64,000 bases of DNA, taken from the NCBI GenBank assembly GCA_019828595.1, contig JAHQRK010000025.1, positions 434,001-498,000 on the forward strand. The letters run 5' to 3'. This DNA is from Aphanomyces cochlioides. Its lineage: Eukaryota > Oomycota > Saprolegniomycetes > Saprolegniales > Verrucalvaceae. Of this stretch, positions 25,389-35,035 are shown piece by piece; within the stretch, counting starts at the first letter, position 1, and the number at the start of each line of letters is the position of its first letter. The notes under the pieces were generated by a model that was given only the letters and a program-made list of their open reading frames with translations, searched no databases and had not been told where the DNA came from. A program made the translations under genes and the position numbers.

Positions 25389-25450
25389 AAGAAAAGTAGA
25401 TAGGAGATAAATGTCAAATACACCCCGATTGAACAGTGCGCTACACCCCC
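25389..25450 (+). repeat. LINE junction sequence 4 (F/G boundary)
   Basis: AAAAGTAGATAGGAGATAAA to the CTACACCCCC run; close match to the copies at 7071 and 10211. It separates the LINE-F tail from LINE-G ORF1. Confidence 0.85.
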
Positions 25451-26435
25451 ACCTTCCTTTTACTGCGTTTAGCGCATCAAAGAAAGTACCACACTTGTCC
25501 TCTGACTGTCGAAACTCGATCATGAACTCCTCGGCATCGTCGCCTTCCATTCCCATGACGCCACCTAAGCAGGTCGGCACCTCATCCACTCAACAAGTCG
25601 AATCGATGTCCAATACCTCCGATTTTGATTGTCCTGGTGCGCCGGGATCGCTTGATCTACCTGTCGTCTTGCTCGTTGCCGGTGATGAGTTCCGCGAGAC
25701 CACTGCTGGGAGTCCGCCTCTGCCAACCCCTGTCGCTCGTGACGCCAGGGAAGGCATGCCTCCTGTCCTTGTTGGCTCGACGGGACCGTCGGTCGCTGAT
25801 GGACACGATAGCGCTTCGACTTCTCCGCGGCCTCCATCCGTCATTCAACCTGAGGGTGATAGGCAATCACAATCAATTCAACCAATCAACAATACTGCAC
25901 CCATTCGTGCAGATGAGCCTCCAACGATGCATCCTGCGTCCTCGACGCGCCTGTTCGTCGACCTCAGCTCCACTTCCTACAAGGCTGCCCCACGTGCGAC
26001 ACCTGCAGGTCCAGAGACAATGACCTACGCATTTACTTTGAAACGTGCAATCGAAAAAAGCCATGAAGGAGAAGTCAAGGCATCTCTAACACGCTCATCC
26101 ACCTCGATGCTAACCAAACTGCTGGCACTCGCCGATGATGATTCAGTCTCGGATGACGCCATGTTTGCTGCAATTGGGGAAGCCCTCCCGTACCCAAAAC
26201 GCATAGGCTTGTCAACGTTCTGGATTACAACGGGGATACATTGGGCTCAGAATCAAATGACAAAATTGTCAAATGCATTTTTAAAGAAAACTCAGAGGCA
26301 TCATGGAGTTCTTTCATGATGGACTTTGTACAAATCAACAGAGCGAGAGGAGGAGATATAGTCGTCACAATGGCAAATGAAGAAGCAAGACTAGGGATGC
26401 TTGGCCAATCTATTCAGATTCTTGGACAAACATAC

Positions 26436-27695
26436 AGACAACACGTCGGCGAACCGGAGTATGTGGAAATCTCTACGTTCAAAATACCCTCGCATGTTTT
26501 TTCATGGATGCGCGTCGCACGCTGTGCATTTGCTTGCTCAAGATGTTGTACAAGCCCTCGCGTGGTTACGGCGATTAGTCGATGGATGTAAGCGACTCGT
26601 CAAGTTTATTCGAAAGCATCAAGTTCTACATGCTGAAGTTCGTTCCAGCCAACTCGACAAGAAGGTGCCAGCGTTGGTTTTGCCGACAGCCACACGTTGG
26701 GGGACCACACAGCGCTGTCTTGCCACTGTCTTGGAATCGGAGAAATCATCTTTGGGGGCGTTATGCGTCGTGGCTTTTTGGTGGACTCATCCAAAGAGAA
26801 GAAGTCCAAACGTCGCTTTTTGCATGACATGGTTGCAGAAAAGTCTTTTGTCCCAAGCCTTACCAAGGGTTCTGATTTGTTGGAGTTGTTTACAAAGTCC
26901 ATTCGTATTTGTGAACGAAGTGAAACATCTCCTTCGGATGTGTATTCAATGTTTTTGGAGTTTGACGATCAAGTTATGTCACTCGATGTATCGTCAAACG
27001 ACAAGACTGCGCTGAAACGAGCTGTGAAGAGGCGCTTCGATTTCATTGACAGTGATGTACATGGTGTCTCTTATCTATTGGATCCTCGCTACAATGGGGT
27101 TGGTATGAATCCTGCCTCTCATGATCTTGCAAAAGACTACATTTACAACTGGCATGGTCAAGATCTTGAAGCAGTCGTCGTTACTGAGCTCGCATCCTAC
27201 AATGAGTATGTTGGGCGCTTGGATTCCACCGATCCCCGCAGTGTCCGTCTTCTTGCCGAAGGCACCATGTCCCCTCATCAATTTTGAGTTATGAACACAC
27301 GGTTCCCTTTGCTACGAGACGTAGCTGTGACTGTATTCAGCTGTGCTGTTTCTAGTAAGGCCAGCGAGCGCAACTTCTCGTCGTTCAAGTTCATTCATAG
27401 TCGCATTCGAAATCGTCTGTCCGAATCTCGAGTTCAAAAGCTCGTCCATTTATTCTACAACGGCAAGTATAAGGATACAGAAATTGATGACCTCATTCAC
27501 GAAGTCGAAGCTGATGAAGGCAGAAGCACAGACGAGGAGCACGCTGGCTTGGAGACTGACGTTAGATCGCTCTATTTTATTGTGAGTTAATAACATCGAG
27601 TGTCTGCTTACATGGCGTCCTACTTGTTTGTCTGCAAGCGGTGATCACATCTTCGTGCATTTGTTGGTTCGAACCAAAATCCAAAAATCACCCTG
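26436..27695 (+). mobile_element. hAT DNA transposon fragment inside LINE-G
   Basis: C-terminal two thirds of a hAT transposase with its 3' flank. The right end reads ATCACCCTG (CAGGGTGAT on the other strand), which fits a CAGGG-type hAT terminus ending at 27695. The left end is missing: LINE sequence changes straight into transposase coding sequence at about 26436, so no 8-bp target duplication can be checked. Confidence 0.75.
26437..27590 (+). pseudogene. hAT transposase, 5'-truncated
   Basis: Starts in the DDE core: TDNTSANRSMWKSL and FFHGCASHAVHLLAQD match the hAT pattern GCAxHxxxLLxxD. TATRWGTTQRCL is the conserved Arg-Trp block. A frameshift lies near 26700-26760 and an in-frame TGA at 27285. 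The C-terminal dimerisation domain follows (FPLLRDVAV, SSKASERNFSSF, RIRNRLSESRVQKLV). hAT transposases cut and paste their element; this copy lacks the BED finger and the first catalytic residue. Confidence 0.85.
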
Positions 27696-28914
27696 TGATG
27701 GGTGGAACATTGGTTTTTTTCCATGTACCAAAGACCAAATATCCACTGTCACGAACCCTGGCTCCAAAACAACGCACGACACGCGACCAGTCCCTCAAAA
27801 CACATGATCAATTGCACGATTTATATTTCCTCGACATTGTGGGCACACGTTTTAATTGTGACTCGCAAGCAGTGCTTAAAGCACTCCGCCAATTGAAAAC
27901 AAGCCCGTTTTTATCAGCTATAAAACGACTTACACGTCCTAAGAACATAACACTACCGTACACCCAAACATTTGGCGCGTGTATTTCAATAAGAGCAGTA
28001 CACCGTCAGCATCTATGGTCAATGGACACGTAGTGGATCAAATCATACTACATGGAGTTCCGTATGACGTCTTCGTCAAAAACGATGTGAAACCAACGAC
28101 GGCTCGACAAGGACGACTGCCACCTCACTGTCTCGACTTAGATAAACTTCTAGTCTAGTAATCTCTCGAACTAGAAGGAAAAGTCCAACAAGAGGATGAG
28201 GACGCAGTCAAAAAGCGCCATAACGTTAATTCGAACGAGCATAGCCAACCCCAAGAGGAAATCCGTATACAGACAATGGAGGAACCCATCGAGTATATGG
28301 GCCCCCAGGAGACGGAAAATCCAAACTAGGGACAACGAATGCCAACGCGGCCAACTGAGTTACTGGAAGTGAGAGTCGAACAGATGCCACAGGCAGAATT
28401 CCATGCCATGGTGAATTATATGGAAGTAGATGAGTTCATTCAACCGAGAAAACCTCTCAAACGCACTCGAGAGGAAGTAAATTCGGAATCATCTAAACCG
28501 TGGGTGACAGCAAATATGTACGATGCGCTTTGTATGTTTGAAGTCAATACAAGAGCGGTTGACACACCACAAGATTTTCCCGTTCAAACTTATATCATGG
28601 ACATTCAAAGTCCTCCTCAAAAGGCATTTCACGGGAGAACCAGAATACGTCGTATGTGACTACGCAATAGTAGTAGTGAACCCTAACAACTTGACACTGA
28701 AAGAAATTGTGAATGAGATACAGACACTGACAGACATGTATGACCAGGATATAGCACATAAAAAAATTCTTGAAGCAGCAGCTGAAGATGCAACTGGGTT
28801 GCACAATCCGAACAGGATTGAGAGCCACGCTGGCTCTTACTCTCGAAAGGTCATCGAGGGATGCGCAATGACACCGGCGCGTCATTCGCACTATTGGAAG
28901 CTCGAATAGCATGC

Positions 28915-29118
28915 ACAGTGCATGCTGCATGCCGATGCATGCGTAGAACTCTGGGAGCGCAGTGTTTTGCGGCGATCCGCCACGCCGCACTCGACGGAAG
29001 ACTGCTGAATAGAACAGTCAAGACATTCTTAGTCTGTAGCTTAGTCTAAGCTCACTCTTCAATCTACTGAGTTCCGGGCTTTCATCTTAAGCCTTCCTCT
29101 GCCTGCAAGCCCGGTTAC
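28915..29118 (+). repeat. Possible gypsy 5' LTR
   Basis: Runs from TGCACAGTGCATGC to CCCGGTTACA (TG...CA), followed by TCTGGTAGCACTC where a primer-binding site would be. The start is rich in overlapping GCATGC. No second LTR is available, so this is only a position-based guess. Confidence 0.3.
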
Positions 29119-29150
29119 ATCTGGTAGCACTCTAGTTCGTCCAAGACAAC

Positions 29151-30618
29151 ATGCCGTTTGAATACGCTGACCATTTTACACCTGGTCATCAAGTCACGAT
29201 CGACTGACTTATCGCCGCGATGGTCGAAGCCGATTTCACGGCAAAGCTGGCTCCATTAGAGCCGCATCAGCAGCTACACCTCGTTGAGGTGATTGGTCGC
29301 TATGGCGACATGGAGCTTACGACTGGCGTTGCCTCCGCCAGTGAGAAGATTCAAGATCTTGAAAATCAAGTTGCCAATGCCTTGCGATTGAAGCAACTTG
29401 GAGAAGAGTCCCTTCGCCAACAGATCGCTAATCTGGAGCAACAGCTCCGAGACACCACTGTCGTACGAGACACAGTGGAAGGATCGGTCGGGACCGATAA
29501 GCACGGTGGCAAGTCAAGCCATGTGAAGATCAGCGTCAGCGATTTCAGTGACGCTGAGTCTGACAACGCCATGCGTTGGCTGTTGAAACTCTCCATGGCG
29601 TCCAACGCCATGGATGTACAGAGAGACTCTGTAAAGATCGCGTTTGCGATGTCCCACCTGAAGGGGCGAGCAGAGGCTTGGGCTTACTCGCTGCGTATGA
29701 GTAATCCCAAATACTGTCCGTCATTTGAAGCATTCTTGAATGAGTTAAAGCGGTCGTTCTTACCGCCCAATAGCGACTGTCGCTATCGCTCTTGATTCAT
29801 GAAGATGAGTCAAGGCAAGATGAGCCTTCGTGAGTACGTTCATGAATTGCATTTCCTACACGCAAGCCTTGTCGACGACAAATGCCTTCCCGAAGACACT
29901 CGGGTAACCGTCTTCATGGATGGTTTGAACAAAGGTCCTGCGAGGACTGAGTTGTCCCGCCGCTACCCAGCGACATTCGACGAGGCGGTCGAGATTGCGC
30001 TCTCGGAAGAATTCGCACATTCTATGGCTGATACGAGCCGTTCCAACACAATGGACATGGACATTTCGTCCATTGAACACACGAAATACCGACCTCAGGG
30101 AGGTCGCGTCAGTTCCACAATCGATCATCCATGTTTTGAATGTCACAAAACTGGACACTACGCCCGTGATTGTCCGAAGCGCAATGGCGTAGCTCGACAA
30201 GGTCAAGCATCTCGGCAAAACCAAGGACCGAGATCTTCCCAGAAGCAGCGTCCTGCTTATAGGACTGACTCAACGAAATCGAGTCTGCAAGGACGCGTGA
30301 ACTTTGCCCAGGGAAAAGGGTAATCCCAGTAGGCGCGAGGGAGCTTTCCCGTTTGACGGTGGCGGCCGTCACGAGGAGAGCTTAGCCTCAGGCACGCTGT
30401 TGTGCCAACTAGGACAGAGCACCAATATGCTGTCCTATGTTATACCCGTTGAATGGTTTTCAGAACAAATGAAGGTTCTGATTGACTGTGGCGCGTCGGA
30501 GAACTATGCTCGACGACAGTCAATAGCCTCTAACGAGAGGTTACTCGAAGAAGCCATCGCGGAACGCGACAATCACGCTACAGTACGTGTGAGATTGGCA
30601 AATGGCAAAGTGATGTGA
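29151..30618 (+). pseudogene. gypsy Gag-protease with in-frame stops
   Basis: The ATG at 29151 opens Gag (MPFEYADHFTPGHQ). In-frame TGA codons at 29205 and 29793 break it; sequence on both sides stays in frame. A coiled coil lies near 29340-29460, and the retrotransposon Gag core (AMRWLLKLSMASN, GRAEAWAYSL, FLNELKRSF) near 29570-29760. The CCHC knuckle CFECHKTGHYARDC is at about 30133-30174. After a frame change the protease start shows VLIDCGASENYARR, a DxGA variant with Cys for the usual Ser or Thr. The frame ends at 30618 before the RT. Confidence 0.83.
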
Positions 30619-30860
30619 TAGTAATGTAAAAAGCAGTGAAAACACTAACATATTAGTAGAAAGCATTATATGCAAACATAAAGTGCTGGATATAAGTATA
30701 TGACACCTGTGATTATCAGTTGTGCATTGAACTCCGCGAATCGAATTGCTTTTTAACTACTATCTGTCGATTCGATGCATGTTTTAGAGTCGAATGAGGC
30801 TCAAAGTTGAGATCTTGATTCAATCACCTCGATGAATTATGTCATTTAATATTTTGGGTA

Positions 30861-31824
30861 AGGAAAAAAATATATGACACACAGAGGAAAAATGTATTTA
30901 ATACTTAATTTTTCTACCCTTACTCGCAACAACGTCGGCACAACGATTAGGCATGGATGCAACAAGCTTCCGCAACAAAGCAATGTCAATTTCATCCCAG
31001 ACTTGGAGTACACATGCCTTCAACTCAGCGAGCGTCTTGAATTTTCGTTTTCCGTTGTCATACACGCGCCTCGACATTATCCCCCACAAATTTTCGATTG
31101 GGTTTAAGTCTGGAGACTTGGCAGGCCGAGTCATGACATCAATACATACCTCTGGTTCCTCAAACCAGCTCAAAACCGACCTTGCTTTGTGGATGGCAGC
31201 ATTATCTTGCTGGAATTTCCAGTCAGTGCCATGGTGTAGATGGCCAAAGGGCAAAAGAAACTCGGATAACGTATAAATATACGCCTCTGCATCTTGCTTG
31301 CCAGTCAAAATTGCCAACTTCGACTTCCCACGGCTGCTAAAAGCCCCCCAGACCAACATGCTTGGCTCGCCATGCTGCCGTTTGGAAAAATGCTCCCTTG
31401 GTCGATCCAACGCGGCCCAGTAATAGTTGAAGCCGTCAGGGCCATCAAGGTTCCACTTCTTTTCATCCGACCATACAATTTCGTCGAAATTGAGCGACTT
31501 ATCGTCAACCGAACGAGGCCCACCAGAGGGCTGAGCTGTCCCATAGGTGTTGGGGCTGCTCAAGAAGTGTTTGATACACCCACGGGATCTCTGGAGCTCC
31601 TGAGCGATGGCCTTGACGCTGCAGCCTTCTCGAAAAAGGACCAAAACTTCAATCTTCTCTTGTTCATTCAGTTTCGGCCCTTTGGCCATGTTTATCTGCG
31701 TAAATTGGTTGTCAAAAAGGTGTTGCTGAACGTACAAACCTGTTTGGATGCAAGAATGTAGAGGTGGCGAGACTTATACGCGAGAATTTGGAGAATAATC
31801 CCTTGGTGTCATATATTTATTTCT
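30861..31824 (-). mobile_element. Inner Tc1/mariner element
   Basis: Left terminus AGGAAAAAAATATATGACAC (30861) and right terminus, read on minus, AGAAATAAATATATGACACC (ending 31824). Both are bordered by TA. The 964 bp enclose a single transposase gene. The termini resemble those of the outer element, suggesting insertion of one family member into another. Confidence 0.8.
30898..31689 (-). pseudogene. Tc1/mariner transposase with internal deletion
   Basis: Read from the ATG at 31689 (MAKGPKLNEQEK). An N-terminal helix-turn-helix (EGCSVKAIAQELQRSRGCI) is followed almost at once by the DDE domain: WSDEKKWNLDG, FQQDNAAIHKA, and SPDLNPIENLWG. About 36 residues separate the second Asp from the Glu. 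The linker and second DNA-binding subdomain between the finger GGPRSVDDKS and the first Asp are missing (about 70-100 residues in relatives). The frame is otherwise open, so the deletion was in frame. The product would keep the catalytic residues but not full DNA binding. Confidence 0.85.
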
Positions 31825-32229
31825 TAACATCAATCTTTGCATCAGCTGCAGCATGCTTCTGGCGCGTAGTGATAAGCGGGAAAACGCATGGCTTCAACCT
31901 CTGTGTCATTTCCTTTCAATTGGATAATTTATATGTGTTTTTAGCCAATTATCATTGACTTACAGCCACAAAAGTGGGGTGTCATATACTTATTTCCAGC
32001 AGCTTAGATCATTACAGAATGACACAATAGAGTACAAAGCATGATATACAGTTGGTAAGAGACATAAATCATTATAGACTGATATGTAAGTATATATCGT
32101 TTACCTTTATGTCGATCGGATATAACGACTGAGTCTGTTCGAAGTATACCCGACTCCTTCAATTTTTGCAAGAACCAGGTCCAATGAGTGGTATTTTCAA
32201 CTGGAACGATAGCAATCCCTACACCAGGT

Positions 32230-33612
32230 AAGAAAGGCTACTAAAAAGCATCAACCTAGAACAATAATGTGATTGTTTGGATATTTTGCTCCAACAACAA
32301 GAAGAGTGCCATTTGTATTCATGAGGTCCTTGAGCTGAGTTCCTACATACGATTTGACTCGAAAAAGAATGTTACAACAAACCATCGATTGTAATAACAT
32401 TTTGGCAATAAGCAAAGGCGGATATGCAAAAGGAGGGAATAAAAATGCTTATGTAGAAATGGCCACAAAATGTCTCGACCTTTGCGAGTGAACCCGGGTT
32501 GGCATCAACAATTTGCTTGAAACAGTCCTCAAGTTTCTCAAAAGATGCATTTCCATACATCAACTCGAGTTTTGCATTACTTGCACTTGAAGTTGAGATA
32601 ATTTGGCCATCCTCTCGCTGGAAAAGGTCAATGATGAACTGACCTGTGATACTCCTTGGGTCAGTGGCAAAATTGTCTGTGTGTGTCTTCAGCGTGGACA
32701 AAATCGATTCGTCATTCTATTAGAAAATATCACAATAAATCATGAATGCATGGCTACGTAAACACAAATCACATTTAATAAGCTTGGATCCCAAAATATT
32801 ACTTGAAAACACAGTGTATAACAAGCAATCACGTTGGATAACATTAGAGCACAATATCAATCAAGAAATCACAATATACAACAGAAAAACACAATATAAG
32901 TCGTTAGAAATGATTTCTATACGATACAAATCAACCAATCCAGAAACATAACGTACAGTGTCTCGTGTCACCCCAGGATGATGCTGGCTCGTTGATTTTT
33001 CATGGAACAAAGTATGGTCATGCAACAATTTCATGTCTGTAATCATAACCGTACCGTCCTTCTTCTTGTTTGCTCTTACGAAGAACCCACAGGCAGGCGC
33101 AGTCCAGATCCAACTTGCGTTAGCTGCACTTTGGTATTTCTTGGCCACGCGAAAGCCTTGCTCAAGGCTGAGCTTGTCGAGAGCCGATCTGACAGAGGAA
33201 AGCTTCCATAATTGTGTTTTTCCAGGGAGTTGATGATTTCATGGAGGATTAACCCGTCGAGTCTATCAGTGGGTGGCGCTGTGAGCTTGTATTTGACCGC
33301 CGCCATCAAGTAGTCTTCGGACACATACAATGGCATGTCAACATCAGTCACTGTGAAAACTGTTTCACAACGCATACATTGGTTTCCCTCCGGATATAAT
33401 ATCCGGACGTACTGATTAAGGTAATTATCCGGATTCCACAAGAGAGGGTGTTTTTGAAGTCTCAGCGGATGTCCCACACCCGCTCCTGTGGAATTCTTCC
33501 ATACCATCACGACTCGGACATTGAAACCATTCGGACACTGCTTCGGACATGAAAATATTCCACTCAATAATAATAAAGTTCGATACAAACAGTAAGCATT
33601 GAATAAATTCAT
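32230..33612 (-). pseudogene. Mutator-like transposase N-terminal half
   Basis: Read on minus. 33612-33100 is a zinc/DNA-binding region (NQCMRCETVFTV, then NNYGSFPL-type block). A frameshift near 33130 leads to WIWTAPACGFFVRANKKKDG and LLHDH, a FAR1/WRKY-like finger. An intron with GT at 32956 and AG at 32717 (240 nt) joins, in frame, RDT to NDESILSTLKTH. Then comes VDANPGSLAKVET, AYCQNVITIDG and, in another frame, VGTQLKDLMNTNGTLLVVGA, the start of the MULE core. The rest of the transposase is missing. No terminal repeats were found. Confidence 0.7.
32717..32956 (-). other. Probable intron in the MULE fragment
   Basis: GTACGTTATG at the donor and TTTTCTAATAG at the acceptor (minus strand). 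It is AT-rich and 240 nt long, and removal keeps the reading frame across a phase-0 junction. It is several times longer than the 34-53-nt introns elsewhere in the window. Confidence 0.6.
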
Positions 33613-33942
33613 GTAATATAGTTGTCCAAGGAATTATAATAAAGCTGACTTCAATAGAAAGAAAACAACTTGCTTGAAATATTGATGGTATGATAAAATT
33701 AATTATATTTTGAAAGAAGTACTCCGGATGGGAAATGGCAGTTTTTGCTTCGATTTTCGAAACCATCAACAAGGGTGGCTTTTGTGGGCTATTTAGAATT
33801 GCTTTTTACGGCCTGTGGGCCGAGAACGAGAAATTCGAAGTTACGTTGTGCGCTCGAACTAAATTCATGTGTGCTCTGCGAGGCAAATTGAAAAATGAAG
33901 AATTGCCACTTCTCGACGACGGGTTAGGTTTATGAGAGCAAC

Positions 33943-33987
33943 CATCCGCATAATCAACCGACAAAGGATCGGTTAATTATGCGGATG
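33943..33987. repeat. 45-bp hairpin
   Basis: CATCCGCATAATCAACCGA and its near-perfect inverted partner (one mismatch in 19) surround a 7-nt loop. It may be the paired ends of an excised or minimal DNA element. Confidence 0.85.
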
Positions 33988-34083
33988 AATTAACTTTCCT
34001 TCTCTCTGATTGGTGCATATCTAAAACAAAAATATCTCTCGACGAAACGGAAACGAAAAAGATTTGGATCCACTGCATTGTTA

Positions 34084-34145
34084 ATTTGCGGCAGTGGCAG
34101 CAAATGGCAGCAACAGGCAGCAAGTGGCAGCGACAGCGACAGCAG
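34084..34145. repeat. GGCAGCAA-type simple repeat
   Basis: Imperfect units GGCAGCAA(A/C/G) and GCGACAGC repeated over about 60 bp. Confidence 0.8.
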
Positions 34146-34449
34146 TGACGTCTCCGCGAACGACAACCGTTGGGAGGCCCAGGCTTGAGTCGCTGGGGGG
34201 CTAAGATCCAAAATTATATTTCCTTATTTTTGTCTTTTCGTTGTTGTGTTGAGCGTAGTGTGATTAACCACCATTGTCCGACTTCTAGTTAGTGGGGGCT
34301 AATTAGTACAGAATTTGACATCAAAAATCCTCCCACACTGTAAAAAGTGGAGAAAATCCTGCGGTGGTTCCGCATGGTACATTAACACATTACAATGCTT
34401 CTCAATGGTAATATTTCATCTTCAATTTTCAATGATAATGTTATTTACT

Positions 34450-34618
34450 GTCTAGTTCTCCTATGCCGTCGACACTGTGCAATCGATTAGCTGCAGTGAA
34501 ATGGTAAACAATTTCTCTTATGTTCAAAGTTAATGCAGTTGACTTTCTAGGTCGCCGACACTATGATTAAATGCAATGAAATGGTAAACATTTGCTCTTA
34601 TGTTAAAAGTTAATGCAT
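34450..34618. repeat. Two-unit direct repeat of about 80 bp
   Basis: Both units contain a GTCG..GACACT start, then TGAAATGGTAAACA and CTCTTATGTT(C/A)AAAGTTAATGCA. They are separated by a few bases and differ by small indels. Confidence 0.8.
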
Positions 34619-35035
34619 TTTACTATTGTCGTTTGGGTCCAAAACTGAAGTTTTAACATGTTTTGAAAATGTTTCAATAAATTCACGCACACACTATTTA
34701 AGGTTTACGCAAGCATTTTCTGTATTATGAACGTTAAATAGTGTAATTTCAAACGTTTTAAATGTTTGAAAAACATGTTCGAAGCATTCAATTTCATTAC
34801 ATTTGAAGTTTGTATTGCGTCATTTTTGCATCAAAATGCCTGCGTCGATATTTTCTTTGCAAGATTCCAGTTTTTTTCTGGAGACACAATATCTAGGCTC
34901 TTTATATTCGCCACAATGAGAGACAATCTATCAAGCTAAGCATCTCCTCACATTGTAAACGTTAATACAGACTTCCTCTCTAGGATCAACGTACAAGAAA
35001 TATTTAGAGAATACGCAGGAAGTTGATAATGATGC

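Larger units (their letters stand above)
25522..28800 (+). pseudogene. LINE-G ORF1 (gag-like), interrupted
   Basis: Begins MNSSASSPSIPMTPPK (ATG at 25522, in the position of the LINE-B start). The conserved block is present in two frames (PYPKRIGLSTFWI, then SFMMDFVQINRARGGDIVV). After the hAT insert the sequence returns with LYFLDIVGTRFNCDS, YDVFVKNDVK, CLDLDKLL, and later NMYDALCMFEVNTRAV and NNLTLKEIVNEIQTL, matching LINE-C ORF1. At least five frame breaks and stops are present. Function as for the ORF1 products above. Confidence 0.8.
25391..28900 (+). mobile_element. LINE copy G, ORF1 only, split by a hAT fragment
   Basis: 5' end and ORF1 are present. A hAT transposase fragment interrupts ORF1 at about 26436-27695. 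ORF1 resumes near 27730 and continues to about 28800, where the element is cut off. No ORF2 remains. Confidence 0.82.
28900..30640 (+). mobile_element. Ty3/gypsy-like element remnant (5' part)
   Basis: Possible LTR or leader, then gag with a zinc knuckle and the start of an aspartic protease. RT, RNase H and integrase are absent. The element ends near 30612 in AT-rich sequence that holds a DNA transposon. Confidence 0.75.
30681..32004. mobile_element. Outer Tc1/mariner-type element with TA target duplication
   Basis: Terminal inverted repeats of at least 27 bp share ATAAGTATATGACACC. The left end starts at 30681 after TA (30679-30680), and the right end finishes at 32004 before TA (32005-32006). 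About 180 bp on each side flank an inner element with a related terminus, so the outer element itself is a short, non-coding relative. Confidence 0.8.
33620..35030. other. Intergenic, AT-rich, with small repeats
   Basis: No convincing gene. It holds a 45-bp hairpin, a GGCAGCAA-type array and a two-unit direct repeat, listed separately. A 66-codon plus-strand frame at 33735-33935 has no recognisable motif. Confidence 0.6.

Noticed and set aside
33735..33935. 66-codon plus-strand frame
   Set aside because: Short, isolated and without motif; likely chance.
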